Below are positions 23,810 to 34,526 of a stretch of DNA of 64,000 bases, piece after piece. The notes beneath the pieces were generated by a model. That model was not told where the DNA came from, made no database searches, and saw nothing but the letters and a program-made list of their open reading frames with translations. The DNA comes from an uncultured Lachnospiraceae bacterium (GTDB taxonomy: Bacteria; Bacillota; Clostridia; Lachnospirales; Lachnospiraceae): the NCBI GenBank assembly GCA_949949005.1, contig CATLHM010000002.1, positions 124,001 to 188,000 on the forward strand, in the 5' to 3' direction. The first letter of the stretch is position 1. Each line of letters begins with the position of its first letter. The position numbers and the translations under genes were made by a program.

Positions 23810-25253
23810 GCAGTTCAATTCCTTTCTTAATGCGCAGGAGCGATTCCTCCTTGCCAAGAAGCTCCATGATTTCCGTAGCGCCGGCAGGGGTCATCTGCTT
23901 TCCCGAAACCGCCGTGCGCACCGGCCAGAGCACGTAGCCGTTCTTGCAGCCCTTCTGCTCCACATAGGATACCAACAGCCCATAGAGGGCATCGTTGGAA
24001 TAGTCCTCCTGTGCCTCCAACAGGGGAAGAAGCTCCTTTAAAACCTCCAGAGAGGATTCTTTGGTGGTTTTCATTTTTTTGTGCTGGTACATAGCCGGGT
24101 CATACTCCGGCAGCTCCTGAAAAAAGTCCACCAGAGCGGGGATATCCGGGAACACCTCGATTCTTGTCTTGACCATGGATGCAATTTTGTGTAAATCCAT
24201 CTCTCTTTGGATGGCCCCCTTGAGATAAGGCTCTGCTTTCTCATAAAAAGCCTCATCCTCCATGGCTTTAATGTATTCCCCATTCATCCATTTCAGCTTG
24301 GTGTAATCGAACACCGCAGGAGATTTGGATATATGGCGGTAATCAAAAATCTCTGCCAGCTCCTTTAAGGAAAAGATTTCCTCATTGCTCTCAGAAGGGC
24401 TCCATCCGAGAAGGGCCACAAAATTCACCACCGCCTCCGTCAAAAAGCCCTGGCCGATCAAGTCCTCATAGGAGGAATGGCCGCAGCGCTTGCTCAGCTT
24501 CTGGTGGTTCTCGTCGGTAATCAAGGGACAGTGTACATACACCGGCACTTCCCAGCCAAAGGCCTCATAGAGCCTGTTGTATTTGGGGGATGAAGAAAGA
24601 TATTCATTTCCCCGCACCACGTGGGTGATCCCCATCAGATGGTCGTCCACCACATTGGCGAAATTGTAGGTGGGATAGCCGTCGGACTTGATCAGGATCA
24701 TATCGTCCAGCTCCCCGTTATCTACTGAGATATCTCCGTAAATCTCATCATGGAAGGTGGTTTTGCCCTCTCTGGGATTGTTCTGGCGAATCACATAGGA
24801 CGCGCCGGACTTTAACTTTTCCTCCACCTCTTCCGGGGACAGGGACAGGCAATGCTTGTCATAGACTGTGATCTCCTTTCCCTCCACCACCTGGGACTTC
24901 AGCCCGGCAAGGCGCTCTTTATCACAAAAACAATAATATGCCTCTCCCTTTTCGATCAGCTTTTTGGCGTATTCCAGATAGATCCCCTGCTTTTGCCGCT
25001 CTGACTGCACATAGGGGCCCACTCCACCGTCTTTATCAGGCCCCTCGTCATGAATTAAGCCTGTCTCCTGCAAGGTATGGTAGATGATCTCCACCGCCCC
25101 CTCCACAAACCGCTCCTGATCCGTATCCTCGATCCTGAGCATGAAATCTCCTCCCTCATGCTTTGCAATCAGATACGCATAGAGCGCCGTCCTTAAATTT
25201 CCCACATGCATCCGCCCGGTGGGACTGGGGGCATATCTTGTTCTTATCTTCAC
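23793..25253 (-). CDS. gltX: Glutamyl-tRNA synthetase
   Basis: A class I aminoacyl-tRNA synthetase of about 486 residues that charges tRNA-Glu. The Rossmann start has [20 protein letters not shown], where HVGN is the HIGH motif, and KLSKR is the KMSKS-type loop ([17 protein letters not shown]). A class-typical C-terminal helical anticodon-binding region follows. The GTG at 25253, behind AAAGGAG, is chosen because the protein then begins [13 protein letters not shown] as in relatives; the frame stays open to 25325. The stop at 23793 lies 16 bases inside the preferred downstream helicase start, so the two genes may be coupled. Confidence 0.96.
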   Translation of the reverse strand: MKIRTRYAPSPTGRMHVGNLRTALYAYLIAKHEGGDFMLRIEDTDQERFVEGAVEIIYHTLQETGLIHDEGPDKDGGVGPYVQSERQKQGIYLEYAKKLIEKGEAYYCFCDKERLAGLKSQVVEGKEITVYDKHCLSLSPEEVEEKLKSGASYVIRQNNPREGKTTFHDEIYGDISVDNGELDDMILIKSDGYPTYNFANVVDDHLMGITHVVRGNEYLSSSPKYNRLYEAFGWEVPVYVHCPLITDENHQKLSKRCGHSSYEDLIGQGFLTEAVVNFVALLGWSPSESNEEIFSLKELAEIFDYRHISKSPAVFDYTKLKWMNGEYIKAMEDEAFYEKAEPYLKGAIQREMDLHKIASMVKTRIEVFPDIPALVDFFQELPEYDPAMYQHKKMKTTKESSLEVLKELLPLLEAQEDYSNDALYGLLVSYVEQKGCKNGYVLWPVRTAVSGKQMTPAGATEIMELLGKEESLLRIKKGIELLENTQ

Positions 25254-25364
25254 TTCTCTTCTTACTCCTTTCAAAATTTCCATCAAAATTCCTTGGGCAG
25301 GCTCCCGCCTTGGAAAAATTTTCACTTTTCAGATTTCCCACTTTAGAAACTTCAGGCTCCCGCT

Positions 25365-26864
25365 TTAGGAAATATTTCCCTCACCAGGATTTTTATCCGG
25401 AATCTTCTGCTTGGCCGCCGCCTTAAATCCGGCCACTTCCTTCATAGCCTGGGGAATAGCGATGTTGGTTCCCGCTCCGGCCACGCACCCTCCGGGACAG
25501 GCCATGCCCTCGATGAGGCAGCCGTTCTTTTTTCCGGCCTTGGCAAGCATGAGAATTTTTTTACACTCTGTGAGGCTCTCCGCATGTTCGATATTGACCT
25601 CCACATCCGGATAGTATTCCCGGATACATTCCTCAATGGCGCTGGCAACGCCTCCTGCCACGCCGTAACCACGGCCGGCTCCCGTGGCGTCCGCCATGGC
25701 CTCGCCCTTCTCTTCCTCTTCCGGCAAAAGGCCTTTGGCCTCGAACATGCCCGCCAGCTCTTCAAAGGTGATAACAAAGTCCACGTCAGAGCGGATAGTT
25801 CTGCGGGATGCCTCCAACTTCTTGGAGGCGCAGGGCCCGATAAACACCACGGAAGCGTCCGGATGATCTTCCTTAATCTTCCGGGCCGTGGCTACCATGG
25901 GGGTCAGCGCATTGGAAATCTTGTCGATGGTCTCCGGGAAAAACTTCTTGGCAAGCACCGACCAGGAAGGGCAGCAGGAGGTGAGAAGGAAGGGAAGCTC
26001 CCCGGTGGAGACCTCCTTCACATAGTGCTCTGCCTCCGCCATAGCACCCATATCCGCGCCGATGGCTGTCTCATATACGTCATAAAAACCAAGCTCCTTG
26101 AGAGCCGCCTTGATTTTGTCAGGAGTGGCGCTCTTTCCGAACTGGCCCACAAAGGAGGGGGCTACCTGGGCAATGATCTTCCTGCCCGACTGCATGGCCC
26201 TTATCAACTGGAAAATCTGGGATTTATCCGCGATGGCCCCAAAGGGGCAGCTCACCATACACTGGCCACAGGAGACGCACAAGTCCGTATCAATATAAGC
26301 CCGCCCTTTTTTGTCACTCTTAATGGCGTTCACACCGCAATGGGCCAGGCAGGGACGAACCTGATGGGAAATGGCATCGTAGGGGCAAATGGATTTACAT
26401 TTTCCACACCGAATGCACTTTTCCTGGTCAATCACGGATTTTCCGTTCTTCATGCTGATGGCCCCTCTGGGACATACCTCCCGGCAGGGATGGGCCACGC
26501 ATCCCATACATCTGTCGGTAATCTCATATTTATTCTCAGGACAGGCATTGCAGGCCGAGGGAATCACCTGCATCAGAGGCGGTTCATAGTATTTCTCATC
26601 AATATTACTCTCCTCAAGGCCCTGGGTCACATGAACCGGCGCATTTTCGGGGCGCAGGGAGAGCCCCATGGCCAGACGGATCCGCTCTCTTACGATGGCC
26701 CGCTCCCGGTATATACTCTCATATTCCGATTCATCATAGTCAACGATCTTATAGGGCAATGCCTCCACATCATCCTTGAGATTCTCGGAGGTGTATGCCA
26801 GATTTGCCACTTCTTTAAAAATACGTCTTCTGATTTTACGTACCTGTGTATCTATTCCTCTCAT
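25365..26864 (-). CDS. Monomeric [FeFe]-hydrogenase with N-terminal 4Fe-4S domains
   Basis: About 499 residues. Residues about 100-215 carry cysteine-rich clusters: CNACPENKYEITDRCMGC, CIRCGKCKSICPYDAI, and CVSCGQCMVSCPFGAI. The H-cluster domain has L1 TSCCPSW, L2 IGPCASKKLEASR and L3 EGMACPGGCVAGAGT, so all four cysteines that hold the active-site cluster are present. L2 begins IGPC rather than the MPC of the best studied enzymes, as in the less studied group B/C type. It probably oxidises or makes hydrogen with ferredoxin, but a sensory role cannot be excluded. The ATG at 26864 has GGAGG seven bases upstream. It stands alone, with no HydEFG nearby. Confidence 0.88.
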   Translation of the reverse strand: MRGIDTQVRKIRRRIFKEVANLAYTSENLKDDVEALPYKIVDYDESEYESIYRERAIVRERIRLAMGLSLRPENAPVHVTQGLEESNIDEKYYEPPLMQVIPSACNACPENKYEITDRCMGCVAHPCREVCPRGAISMKNGKSVIDQEKCIRCGKCKSICPYDAISHQVRPCLAHCGVNAIKSDKKGRAYIDTDLCVSCGQCMVSCPFGAIADKSQIFQLIRAMQSGRKIIAQVAPSFVGQFGKSATPDKIKAALKELGFYDVYETAIGADMGAMAEAEHYVKEVSTGELPFLLTSCCPSWSVLAKKFFPETIDKISNALTPMVATARKIKEDHPDASVVFIGPCASKKLEASRRTIRSDVDFVITFEELAGMFEAKGLLPEEEEKGEAMADATGAGRGYGVAGGVASAIEECIREYYPDVEVNIEHAESLTECKKILMLAKAGKKNGCLIEGMACPGGCVAGAGTNIAIPQAMKEVAGFKAAAKQKIPDKNPGEGNIS

Positions 26865-27004
26865 CACGAATCCTCCCCGTCAGAACAAACTTAACTCTTC
26901 CGTTTTATTTTTACACATGTGTGCCGGGAAATCAAGACTGCTTTTCACTTAGCTGCCCAGCCCACAGGCTGCCCGAAAAAAGCATACTGATCCGGCGGCC
27001 GGGC

Positions 27005-28264
27005 TCAGCTCCTGACCTGCCCGTTTCCCCTGATCCTGTATTTGTAGGAGGTCAGCTCCCCAAGTCCCATAGGCCCTCTGGCGTGAAGCTTTTGAGTGCT
27101 GATGCCAATCTCCGCCCCGAATCCGAATTCAAACCCGTCCGTAAACCTGGTGGATGCGTTCAGGTAAACGCAGGCTGCGTCAATCTCCCGCAAAAATTTC
27201 TCCCCGCTTTCTTTATTTTCGGTGATGATGGCTTCCGAATGCCGGGTGCTGTACCGATTGATATGGGCGATCGCCTCCTCCAACGATGCCACTGTCTTCA
27301 TGGAAATAACCAGATCCAGGTACTCCGTGGCATAGTCCTCCTGGGTAGCAGGAATGCAGTCAATCACCTCCCGCACCCTTTCATCCCCCCTGATCTCCAC
27401 TCCCCGCTCCCGCAAAGCCTGGGATAACCGGGGCAGGAGCCTATCCTTTATGGCTTCATGAATTACCAGGGATTCACAGGCATTGCACACCCCGATCCGC
27501 TGGGTTTTGGCATTGATGATAATGGGGATGGCTTTTTCCAGGTCGGCGTCCTTATCCACATAAATATGGCAATTCCCCGTCCCTGTCTCTATCACCGGTA
27601 TGGTACTGTTCTCAACCACGCTTCTGATCAGCCCTGCGCCGCCCCTGGGAATCAGAAGATCCACATACTCTTTCATCCCCATAAACTGCCGGGTAATCTC
27701 CCTGTCGGTGGACTCAATAAGCTGCAAAGCATCCGCCGTAATTCCTGCCTTATCAAGGGCCCCCCGTATCACGCCGGCGATTGCCATATTGGAAAAGAGA
27801 GCGTCGCTTCCTCCCTTTAAAATCACGGCATTCCCACTTTTAAAACACAGCCCGAAAGCGTCCGCCGTCACATTGGGACGGGACTCGTAAATGATGCCGA
27901 TCACCCCCATGGGAACCCGGCATTTTTCAATCGCAAGGCCGTTGGGTCGCTCTATAGTCTCCAACACCTGGCCGATAGGATCCGGAAGGGCAACCACCTC
28001 CCGAAGCCCCTGGGCCATCCCCTCTATCCGTTCCCTGGTAAGGCGGAGCCTGTCAAGAAGGCCGGGAGACATTCCCTTTTCCTCCCCCCGCTCCACATCC
28101 CTGTCATTCTCCCTCAGTATCGCGTCGCTCTGTGCCACAAGCGCATCTGCTACCGCCTGCAACGCCTGATTCTTTTGCCCGGAAGAAAGAATCTGCAATT
28201 GATATTTTGCCGCTACCCCATTCCTCCCAAGCTGCATCAGTTTTTCATCCATCTCACCCATCAT
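27005..28264 (-). CDS. proA: Glutamate-5-semialdehyde dehydrogenase (gamma-glutamyl phosphate reductase)
   Basis: The second enzyme of proline synthesis from glutamate, reducing gamma-glutamyl phosphate with NADPH. The 419-residue protein has ALDH-fold signatures: [32 protein letters not shown], the catalytic cysteine in [20 protein letters not shown] and [20 protein letters not shown]. The ATG at 28264 has AGGAGGG eight bases upstream; the frame continues to 28321 without a site. The usual partner proB is not in the window. It is the last gene of the block that includes the folate and flavoprotein genes. Confidence 0.97.
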   Translation of the reverse strand: MMGEMDEKLMQLGRNGVAAKYQLQILSSGQKNQALQAVADALVAQSDAILRENDRDVERGEEKGMSPGLLDRLRLTRERIEGMAQGLREVVALPDPIGQVLETIERPNGLAIEKCRVPMGVIGIIYESRPNVTADAFGLCFKSGNAVILKGGSDALFSNMAIAGVIRGALDKAGITADALQLIESTDREITRQFMGMKEYVDLLIPRGGAGLIRSVVENSTIPVIETGTGNCHIYVDKDADLEKAIPIIINAKTQRIGVCNACESLVIHEAIKDRLLPRLSQALRERGVEIRGDERVREVIDCIPATQEDYATEYLDLVISMKTVASLEEAIAHINRYSTRHSEAIITENKESGEKFLREIDAACVYLNASTRFTDGFEFGFGAEIGISTQKLHARGPMGLGELTSYKYRIRGNGQVRS

Positions 28265-28385
28265 CCTCTCTCCCTCCTGCCCGCCCTGGAGCTGCCAACC
28301 AAATCTATCGTAAACAACCATGCAGAATCAGCGCGGTGGACGCCAAAACAAAAATTTTGCCGCCTGCATTTTGCCGCCTGCTATC

Positions 28386-29012
28386 TCACCGGATAATCCC
28401 CGTCTCCGTTACGATCATATCCACTCTCCGGTCATGGGCCTCCAGGGCAATCTTCTTGGCAAGCTGACAATCAAAGGCAAGGCCCGCGCTGCAAACAAAG
28501 GCTCCCTCCTCTTCCCATCCGCCTTTCTCAACGGCTTCGGAAAGCTTTCCCAAAAACCGGTCGTAAAATCCCTTCCCATAGCCGAGCCGCCCCCGCTGCC
28601 TGTCAAATACCGCTCCCGGAACCAGCACCAGAATGTTCTGCCCTTTGCACTTTCCGGGTACAAAAAGCTTCTCTTCCTCTCCCCGGGGTTCCCGGATACC
28701 CTGATAGCCTTTTATGAAATCCTCCATAGAGCCCACCTCATAAAAACTGATATCCATCCCCTCCACCTTTGGGGCAAAGATCCGTTTTGTGCCCTCGGCA
28801 AAGAGATCCTCCACCAGCCCCGTAGTGATCACCTCGCTGCGATAATCCATATATACCAGCACCGCCTGTGCCTGTTGATAAAAAATTTCGCCTTGAAGCA
28901 GCTCTTTGATGCGTTCGCTTTTTTCCTTCCGCTCCCTGAAGGAAAGCCCGTCCCTGCAGGCAAGATATCTACTTCGCAGCTCCTGCTTACGGTTAAAGAA
29001 ATTTTGATCCAT
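28386..29012 (-). CDS. 5-formyltetrahydrofolate cyclo-ligase
   Basis: Converts 5-formyl-THF to 5,10-methenyl-THF with ATP. The 208-residue protein has the family features: a basic N-terminus, YMDYRSEVITTGLVEDLF, the folate-binding VPGAVFDRQRGRLGYGKGFY and DRFLG. It sits 21 bases after the FAD-oxidoreductase gene and is followed by proA. It complements folD and fhs further along the window in one-carbon metabolism. Confidence 0.95.
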   Translation of the reverse strand: MDQNFFNRKQELRSRYLACRDGLSFRERKEKSERIKELLQGEIFYQQAQAVLVYMDYRSEVITTGLVEDLFAEGTKRIFAPKVEGMDISFYEVGSMEDFIKGYQGIREPRGEEEKLFVPGKCKGQNILVLVPGAVFDRQRGRLGYGKGFYDRFLGKLSEAVEKGGWEEEGAFVCSAGLAFDCQLAKKIALEAHDRRVDMIVTETGIIR

Positions 29013-29033
29013 AAGCCTCCCCCTTTCGTAACG

Positions 29034-30713
29034 TCAAATACCACACTCCCCATGGCTTTCTTTGGTTATACTAACCTGCTCCTTCTCCTGCCCGGCAATG
29101 CAAAGCGCAATCTCCTCCGCCACCCGGATTCCGTCCATAGCCGCCGAGGTGATTCCTCCCGCATAGCCAGCCCCTTCCCCACAGGGATAGAGCCCTTTCA
29201 GGGAGGACTCCAGGCTATCATCCCGCAGGATCCTCACCGGGGAGGAAGTTCTGCTCTCCACGCCCTCCACCAGCACATCCGGATCGTTAAATCCCCTAAT
29301 CATCCCGCCAAAGCGCTCCATCCCTTCCACAAAAGCCTTTCCCAGAGGCTTTGGCAGGATCTCATGAACCGGCGCAAAGGCCCATCCGCCTTTTATGCTG
29401 GGGGAAAAGCCCTTTCGACCGGAAGAAAAGTCCTCTCCTGCCAGAGCTGCTTCCTCCCCCTGGTCTGCAGCCCCTATAAGGGCTCTTTTGTAATCGCCGT
29501 AACGCTCTACAGGCACCTTCCCCCCGGCCGCCTCGAAGGCTCTTTTTTCCAGGCTTCTCTGAAAGGCTACGCCCGCCAGCGGATGGTCGCTGCCATAATC
29601 CTCTGGTGATACCGACACCACAATGGCACTGTTGGCATTTTTCCCACTTCTTCCGCTGTAGCTCATGCCGTTTACAGCCAGATGGCCGGGCTCCGAGGAA
29701 GCATTCACCACATAGCCTCCAGGACACATACAGAAGGAATAGACGCCTCTCTGGTCAGAAGTCTTTGCCGTCACCTTGTAGGGCGCGTTTCCCAGAACCC
29801 TCACCTCTTTTTGCCCGTATTGGGAGAGATTGATAACTTCCTGGGGATGTTCCACCCTGAGACCCACCGCAAAAGGCTTGGCCTCCATGGCTACCCCTTT
29901 TTCCCAGAGCATAGCGAAAGTGTCCCGGGCGCTGTGGCCCACAGCCAGGACAACGTAATCCGCGGATAACCTTTCACTGCCGTTAATCACAAGCCCCGAA
30001 ATATGTTTCCCCTCACTTTCTATCCCGGTAACTTTTGCGCCAAAGCGCACTTCCCCGCCCATATCCTCAATGGCTTTCCGCAGATTCACCACCACTTTCC
30101 GCAAAACGTCAGTGCCGATATGGGGCTTATGGTCATAGAGAATTTCCGGCGGCGCTCCCGCCTTTATAAAAATAGAAAGAGTCTCCCGGTTCCTTCCGTG
30201 GGTATCTTTTACCAGAGTATTGAGCTTTCCGTCGGAAAAAGTACCTGCCCCGCCCTCCCCAAACTGTACGTTGGATTCCGGGTTTAAGAGTCCCGTCTCC
30301 CAGAAAGACTCCACATCCTTTACCCTCTGCTCCACAGGCCTCCCCCGTTCTAAAAGGATGGGGGAAAGCCCTGCCTGGGCCAGCATATAGCCGCAAAATA
30401 ATCCTGCGGGCCCACTGCCGATGATCACAGGCCTGGTCTTTGTCTTTAAGCCAAAGACCGGAAAATGGTAAGGCTTTTCCTCCCAAATCTGAACCTGCCT
30501 TTGGTCGCACCGGCGATAGACCTGCTCCTGATTCTTCACCCGGACATTCAGGATATAATTAAAAGAAAGCTCCGGCTTTTTTCTGGCATCTATGGAACGC
30601 CTGACAATAATGATCTCAGGCGTTTCCTTACATCTTAAAATCTTTTTGACTTTCTGCACAAGGTCTTTGTCTGTGTGGTCTACAGGAAGTCGTAATTGAG
30701 AAATTCTCAGCAT
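29034..30713 (-). CDS. FAD-dependent oxidoreductase of the COG2509 family
   Basis: A flavoprotein of about 559 residues. After an N-terminal region with SFNYILNVRVK and others comes the dinucleotide-binding motif VIIGSGPAGLFCGYML (about residue 104), ERGRPVEQRV and the FGEGGAGTFSDGKL segment. The C-terminal FYPCGEGAGYAGGITSAAMD-like part (YPCGEGAGYAGG) completes the FAD site. The family is often described as NAD(P)/FAD-dependent dehydrogenase of unknown substrate. The ATG at 30713 overlaps the end of the upstream flavoprotein gene by seven bases, so the two flavoproteins are coupled. Confidence 0.88.
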   Translation of the reverse strand: MLRISQLRLPVDHTDKDLVQKVKKILRCKETPEIIIVRRSIDARKKPELSFNYILNVRVKNQEQVYRRCDQRQVQIWEEKPYHFPVFGLKTKTRPVIIGSGPAGLFCGYMLAQAGLSPILLERGRPVEQRVKDVESFWETGLLNPESNVQFGEGGAGTFSDGKLNTLVKDTHGRNRETLSIFIKAGAPPEILYDHKPHIGTDVLRKVVVNLRKAIEDMGGEVRFGAKVTGIESEGKHISGLVINGSERLSADYVVLAVGHSARDTFAMLWEKGVAMEAKPFAVGLRVEHPQEVINLSQYGQKEVRVLGNAPYKVTAKTSDQRGVYSFCMCPGGYVVNASSEPGHLAVNGMSYSGRSGKNANSAIVVSVSPEDYGSDHPLAGVAFQRSLEKRAFEAAGGKVPVERYGDYKRALIGAADQGEEAALAGEDFSSGRKGFSPSIKGGWAFAPVHEILPKPLGKAFVEGMERFGGMIRGFNDPDVLVEGVESRTSSPVRILRDDSLESSLKGLYPCGEGAGYAGGITSAAMDGIRVAEEIALCIAGQEKEQVSITKESHGECGI

Positions 30714-32008
30714 ATCGGGCTTCCCTTCAGCTTTTCTTCCTCGTAGCCGCTGCCTGACGCGATCTCCCTTGTAGAGCTGCCCGCCGCATTCCTGCCCGCC
30801 ACATAGCCGCTGGTAAAGGCCCACTGCAGGTTATAACCGCCGCATTTTCCGTCCACGTCCAGCAGCTCCCCCGTAAAGTAAAGCCCGCTGACGAGTTCAG
30901 ACTCAAGTTCTGTGCCAACCTGCGCAAAATCTACGCCTCCGGCGCAGATCTGGGCGTTTTCCATAGAATTGGTGTTGCTGATATGTATGGGGAATTGACG
31001 ACATATCTGCATCAGCTCCCTGATCTTCTCCCAGCCAATTTCCTCTGCTCTCATTCCCGGCTTAAGGCCCAGCCGCTTAATGATTACCATATTAATTTTC
31101 TTGTTCAACAGCCCGGTCATATAATCTTCCAGGTTCTTATCACCCTGGGTTTCAAAACGCAGCCGGGCCATGCAGGCATAGGCCTTCGTTTCCTGATCCG
31201 GGAAAAAGTCAACGTATACTTCCACATCTTTCTTTTCCGCCAAAGCCTTAGCCCCGATACGGCTCAGTTGAAAGATAGGAATGCCGGAAACACCATAGTC
31301 TGTAAACTGCAATTCTCCGCATTCCGCCGCCTTTTCCTCACCGTCCACCAACAGCCGGACACCAGCCTGGCACCTGACACCCCCCAGGGCCCTGATAAAA
31401 CTCTCGTCACTTTGTAGCTGTACCAGCCCCGGAAGAAGCCTCCCCACTCTGTGTCCGAACCCTTCTGCCAGACAATACCCCGTCATTCCCTGACCTTTTT
31501 TCAGAGACGCCGGGCTCCCGCAGGCCACGATCACTCTCTGAAAGCTATGGTTCTCTCCGGCATCGTCCGTCAATTCAAAGACTTCCTCCCCGTTTTTGCA
31601 TCTGGCCGCCTTTATGCCAATCCCTGTCTTAACCGTGATCTGTTGCCGCACAAGCTCCATACGCAGGATATCCAGCACTGTGGATGCCTGTTCCGAATAG
31701 GGATAGAGATACCCGTTCTTATTTTTGACCATCAGCCCCATACTTTCAAAAAAGGAGATACTGTCCCATACGGAAAAAACCCGAAAGACTTTTTCCAGCT
31801 TTTCCTTGTCCCTGCAATAATACTGATCCATGGAAAAATCCAGATTACCCAGATTGCATTTTCCGTTTCCGGTGGCGAGAATCTTTTTTCCCACCCTCTC
31901 CTCTTTCTCGAACAGAGTAACCTCAGCACCATATCTGGCCGCTGTAATTGCCGCTGTCATCCCCGATGCTCCGCCGCCTATTACGGCTATTTTCACTTTA
32001 TTGTCCAT
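30707..32008 (-). CDS. NAD(P)/FAD-dependent oxidoreductase, HI0933/BaiN-like family
   Basis: A flavoprotein of 433 residues starting with the FAD motif IAVIGGGASGMTAAITAARY, then VGKKILATGNGKCNL, which marks the HI0933/YhiN group that includes bile-acid enzyme BaiN. Near the C-terminus are TGELLDVDGKCGGYNLQWAF and TSGYVAG, the family ending. Most relatives have no proven reaction. It lies between the BofC-like gene and the second flavoprotein gene. Confidence 0.9.
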   Translation of the reverse strand: MDNKVKIAVIGGGASGMTAAITAARYGAEVTLFEKEERVGKKILATGNGKCNLGNLDFSMDQYYCRDKEKLEKVFRVFSVWDSISFFESMGLMVKNKNGYLYPYSEQASTVLDILRMELVRQQITVKTGIGIKAARCKNGEEVFELTDDAGENHSFQRVIVACGSPASLKKGQGMTGYCLAEGFGHRVGRLLPGLVQLQSDESFIRALGGVRCQAGVRLLVDGEEKAAECGELQFTDYGVSGIPIFQLSRIGAKALAEKKDVEVYVDFFPDQETKAYACMARLRFETQGDKNLEDYMTGLLNKKINMVIIKRLGLKPGMRAEEIGWEKIRELMQICRQFPIHISNTNSMENAQICAGGVDFAQVGTELESELVSGLYFTGELLDVDGKCGGYNLQWAFTSGYVAGRNAAGSSTREIASGSGYEEEKLKGSPIC

Positions 32009-32035
32009 CTATCCCTCCTGTTTTGGTTGGCAAAA

Positions 32036-32731
32036 TTAACTGGTATATGTTTCAAGAAACTGGTATAACTCTTTTTCATCCTCCACAAATTTCATATTCA
32101 AAATTTCTTCCTGTAAATCCTCTGGCAGATTTTCCACCAGGATTTCTGTGTCCATATACACGTTGGACAGACTATGATCATAGACAACCACATAATGGTT
32201 TTCATTCAGCAGAAAAAATCCCTTCTCCCCCTCTTCCAGCTCATAGCTTTTCCTGACTACCACTCTGCCGGCCGAAAAAGACACAAGCTCCATATAGGTA
32301 AAGCCCTGCTCCAAATCGGTCAGCGAGGGATTGCGGTTATATTCCTCAATCTCGTCCACCAACTTCTCTCTGTTTAATCCAATAAATTTATCAGGCATCA
32401 GAGCCTCGTCGTCCTCGCTGCTCTCGCCGCTTATGGCATCATAACGCTCAAGCACATAGTGGGTATTGGCATTTACCACAGGCTCCTCGCTCATTGCCAC
32501 CTCAACTGGCTTTGGTTCGCCTGGCAAAAGGAAGTTCTCGTCTTTTTGGGAGTCGGATAGATCGTCCCTGGCCGGACTCGTCCCCAATACTGCCGGGTAA
32601 TCCTGCTTCACAGGGATATTTTGTTCCCCTGGATAAAAGAATTCCATAATAGCCATATTCGAGGCAAAACCCAGCGCAAACATTGTAAGCGGATAAATAA
32701 AAAACAAGCTGAGACGTTTTACGAATTTCAT
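32036..32731 (-). CDS. Membrane-anchored protein with BofC-like C-terminal domain
   Basis: About 231 residues: a short cytoplasmic N-terminus, one hydrophobic helix (LSLFFIYPLTMFALGFASNM), an acidic spacer, and a C-terminal region from about 140. The end (VVVYDHSLSNVYMDTEILVE, then LPEDLQEEIL and ELYQFLETYTS) resembles the C-terminal domain of BofC, the forespore protein that checks SpoIVB protease during sigma-K signalling. The match is by eye and weak over the rest of the protein. Neighbouring sporulation genes support such a role. The ATG at 32731 has AAAGGTG upstream. Confidence 0.55.
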   Translation of the reverse strand: MKFVKRLSLFFIYPLTMFALGFASNMAIMEFFYPGEQNIPVKQDYPAVLGTSPARDDLSDSQKDENFLLPGEPKPVEVAMSEEPVVNANTHYVLERYDAISGESSEDDEALMPDKFIGLNREKLVDEIEEYNRNPSLTDLEQGFTYMELVSFSAGRVVVRKSYELEEGEKGFFLLNENHYVVVYDHSLSNVYMDTEILVENLPEDLQEEILNMKFVEDEKELYQFLETYTS

Positions 32732-32817
32732 AGTATGCACACCTTTACACTTTATAAGGCAAATCCATTCCCTGCCTTATAAACAGTATCGGCAAAAAGT
32801 ATGAAATTATACTTCTA

Positions 32818-34500
32818 TTATGTATAATGGAGAAGCTCCGAGAGCAGGATCAATAGCCTGCCTCCTACCATCTCGTCCATTTCCTCTCTCCTAAAGGCCC
32901 TGGTCACCACCAAAAGAAGCAAATACACTGCCACCCCCACCGCCAGAGAGATCACCATTGAAAGAAGGGAGCCCAAAAACGTGTGGAGCAGCCTGTCAAG
33001 CAACATGGTCAAAAGGCCGGAAATGGCAGAGACCACAATCGTAAGCGCAAAACACTTGATCCATTCCTGTTCATACTGAAAAAAACGACTGACCAGGAAG
33101 AACCCTGCAAGAGTCACCCCTGCGTAGAATACAATCTCTGAAACGATCACTCCCATAATGCCTATTTTCGCAATGCTGACCAGCAGTACCGCTGCCGCCA
33201 GGTGTAAAAGAAAGGCCGCCGCCCCCGTCCCCACCACATAAATCAGCTTTCGGTTCCGCATGAGAACCTCCGTAAATATCAAGGCAAATACCTGGAAAAC
33301 AACCACAAGGCTGCCCACCCGCAGCCAGGAAACGATCTGCTCATTGTTTCCCTTGAACAATACGTCTGCCAGATCCTGTCCCAGCACACCCAGAAAAACC
33401 GCCGCCGGGATGGTTATAGTTGCGCACTGATGGATCCATATTCCCAGCTTTTCCCTGGCAGCACGGTTTGCCTCTCTCTCCAAAGTAATGATGATCCGCC
33501 TGATTGGCAGAAGGCAGGCCATACCTATAAATCCCCCCACAATACCGATCACCACCGCACTTTTTCCATAATATGCCCCCCACTGAAGGGTAAGCTGTCC
33601 CATATATTCCTCCGGTGCCATTCCCTCATCTATCGGGGCTCTGGTTCCTGCCGAAAAAAACAGGATCTGATCTAAAAGTGTCAGGGCGTGAAAAGAAAAC
33701 CAGTAAAGTGCATACAGTATTCCCGTCCCGGAAAGCACCTTCAAAGCTCCCAGCAAAGTCTCCTGGTTTCTGGACTGCTCCCTTTCCGCTTGCTTTTTCA
33801 GGTTTCTTTTGAAGATAAGATAGAGAACCAACATATGGAGAAATCCAAAGAAAGAGGCGCTTACCAGGCCGATAGAGGCTCCTATGGCTCCATAGGCCCC
33901 GGCAAAATCCTCATTTTGCAGTAGGGCCGCCACCTTCCTGCCATATCCATGGAGCGCTGCCGCTCCTGTCAGCCCTCCCAGATAGAGAAAAAGGATATAT
34001 AACACCTTGGAATGCATAGTAGCCCTTTTCGAACCGTTCCCCTGAAAATAACCTCTGAAAATCCCTGTCAAGATACTGAAGAACACGGCAGGGGCCATCC
34101 ATACAATCGCCATGCCCGCAGGCCCAAGATGCATGACCTTCTCTGCCAGGCCATAGCCTGTAAAGATCAGAAGCAGACTCAACAGCAGCCCAATAGCTCC
34201 TCCTTCCAGCAACGCTCCCCTTAAAATCCTCCCGGCGCTTTTCACCTGGCCTCTTTTCATGCGGTATCGTATCTGTACGGCAGCCGCCTCCGAAAATCCG
34301 TAGGCCACGGTTCCTGCCAGAACGGCCAGAATTTCATTGGCTGTCCCAAAATATGCCATCCCCTTATCCCCAATCATATACCCCAGAGGAATACGGAAAA
34401 TAAGTATGGCTATCAAAGTAATCTGTCCTACAATCGTAAAATAATCCTTTCCAAAAGAGGAGGGCCGCAAGGCTGTCCTTCCTTTTACCGGTCTTTTCAT
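32818..34500 (-). CDS. MOP-superfamily flippase (SpoVB/MurJ-type polysaccharide transporter)
   Basis: A membrane protein of 560 residues with about 14 hydrophobic helices, a basic N-terminus (KRPVKGRTALRPSSFGKDYF), an FRGYFQGNGSKRATMHSKVL segment at the helix 4/5 loop and a C-terminal pair of helices. This is the fold of lipid-linked glycan flippases such as SpoVB, MurJ and Wzx. Its place directly after ybeY and before the BofC-like gene suggests sporulation-related wall or cortex synthesis, though it could serve another polysaccharide. It is longer than SpoVB by about 40 residues. Confidence 0.8.
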   Translation of the reverse strand: MKRPVKGRTALRPSSFGKDYFTIVGQITLIAILIFRIPLGYMIGDKGMAYFGTANEILAVLAGTVAYGFSEAAAVQIRYRMKRGQVKSAGRILRGALLEGGAIGLLLSLLLIFTGYGLAEKVMHLGPAGMAIVWMAPAVFFSILTGIFRGYFQGNGSKRATMHSKVLYILFLYLGGLTGAAALHGYGRKVAALLQNEDFAGAYGAIGASIGLVSASFFGFLHMLVLYLIFKRNLKKQAEREQSRNQETLLGALKVLSGTGILYALYWFSFHALTLLDQILFFSAGTRAPIDEGMAPEEYMGQLTLQWGAYYGKSAVVIGIVGGFIGMACLLPIRRIIITLEREANRAAREKLGIWIHQCATITIPAAVFLGVLGQDLADVLFKGNNEQIVSWLRVGSLVVVFQVFALIFTEVLMRNRKLIYVVGTGAAAFLLHLAAAVLLVSIAKIGIMGVIVSEIVFYAGVTLAGFFLVSRFFQYEQEWIKCFALTIVVSAISGLLTMLLDRLLHTFLGSLLSMVISLAVGVAVYLLLLVVTRAFRREEMDEMVGGRLLILLSELLHYT

Positions 34501-34526
34501 AGGTACTCCAATCTAACTTAAAATGA

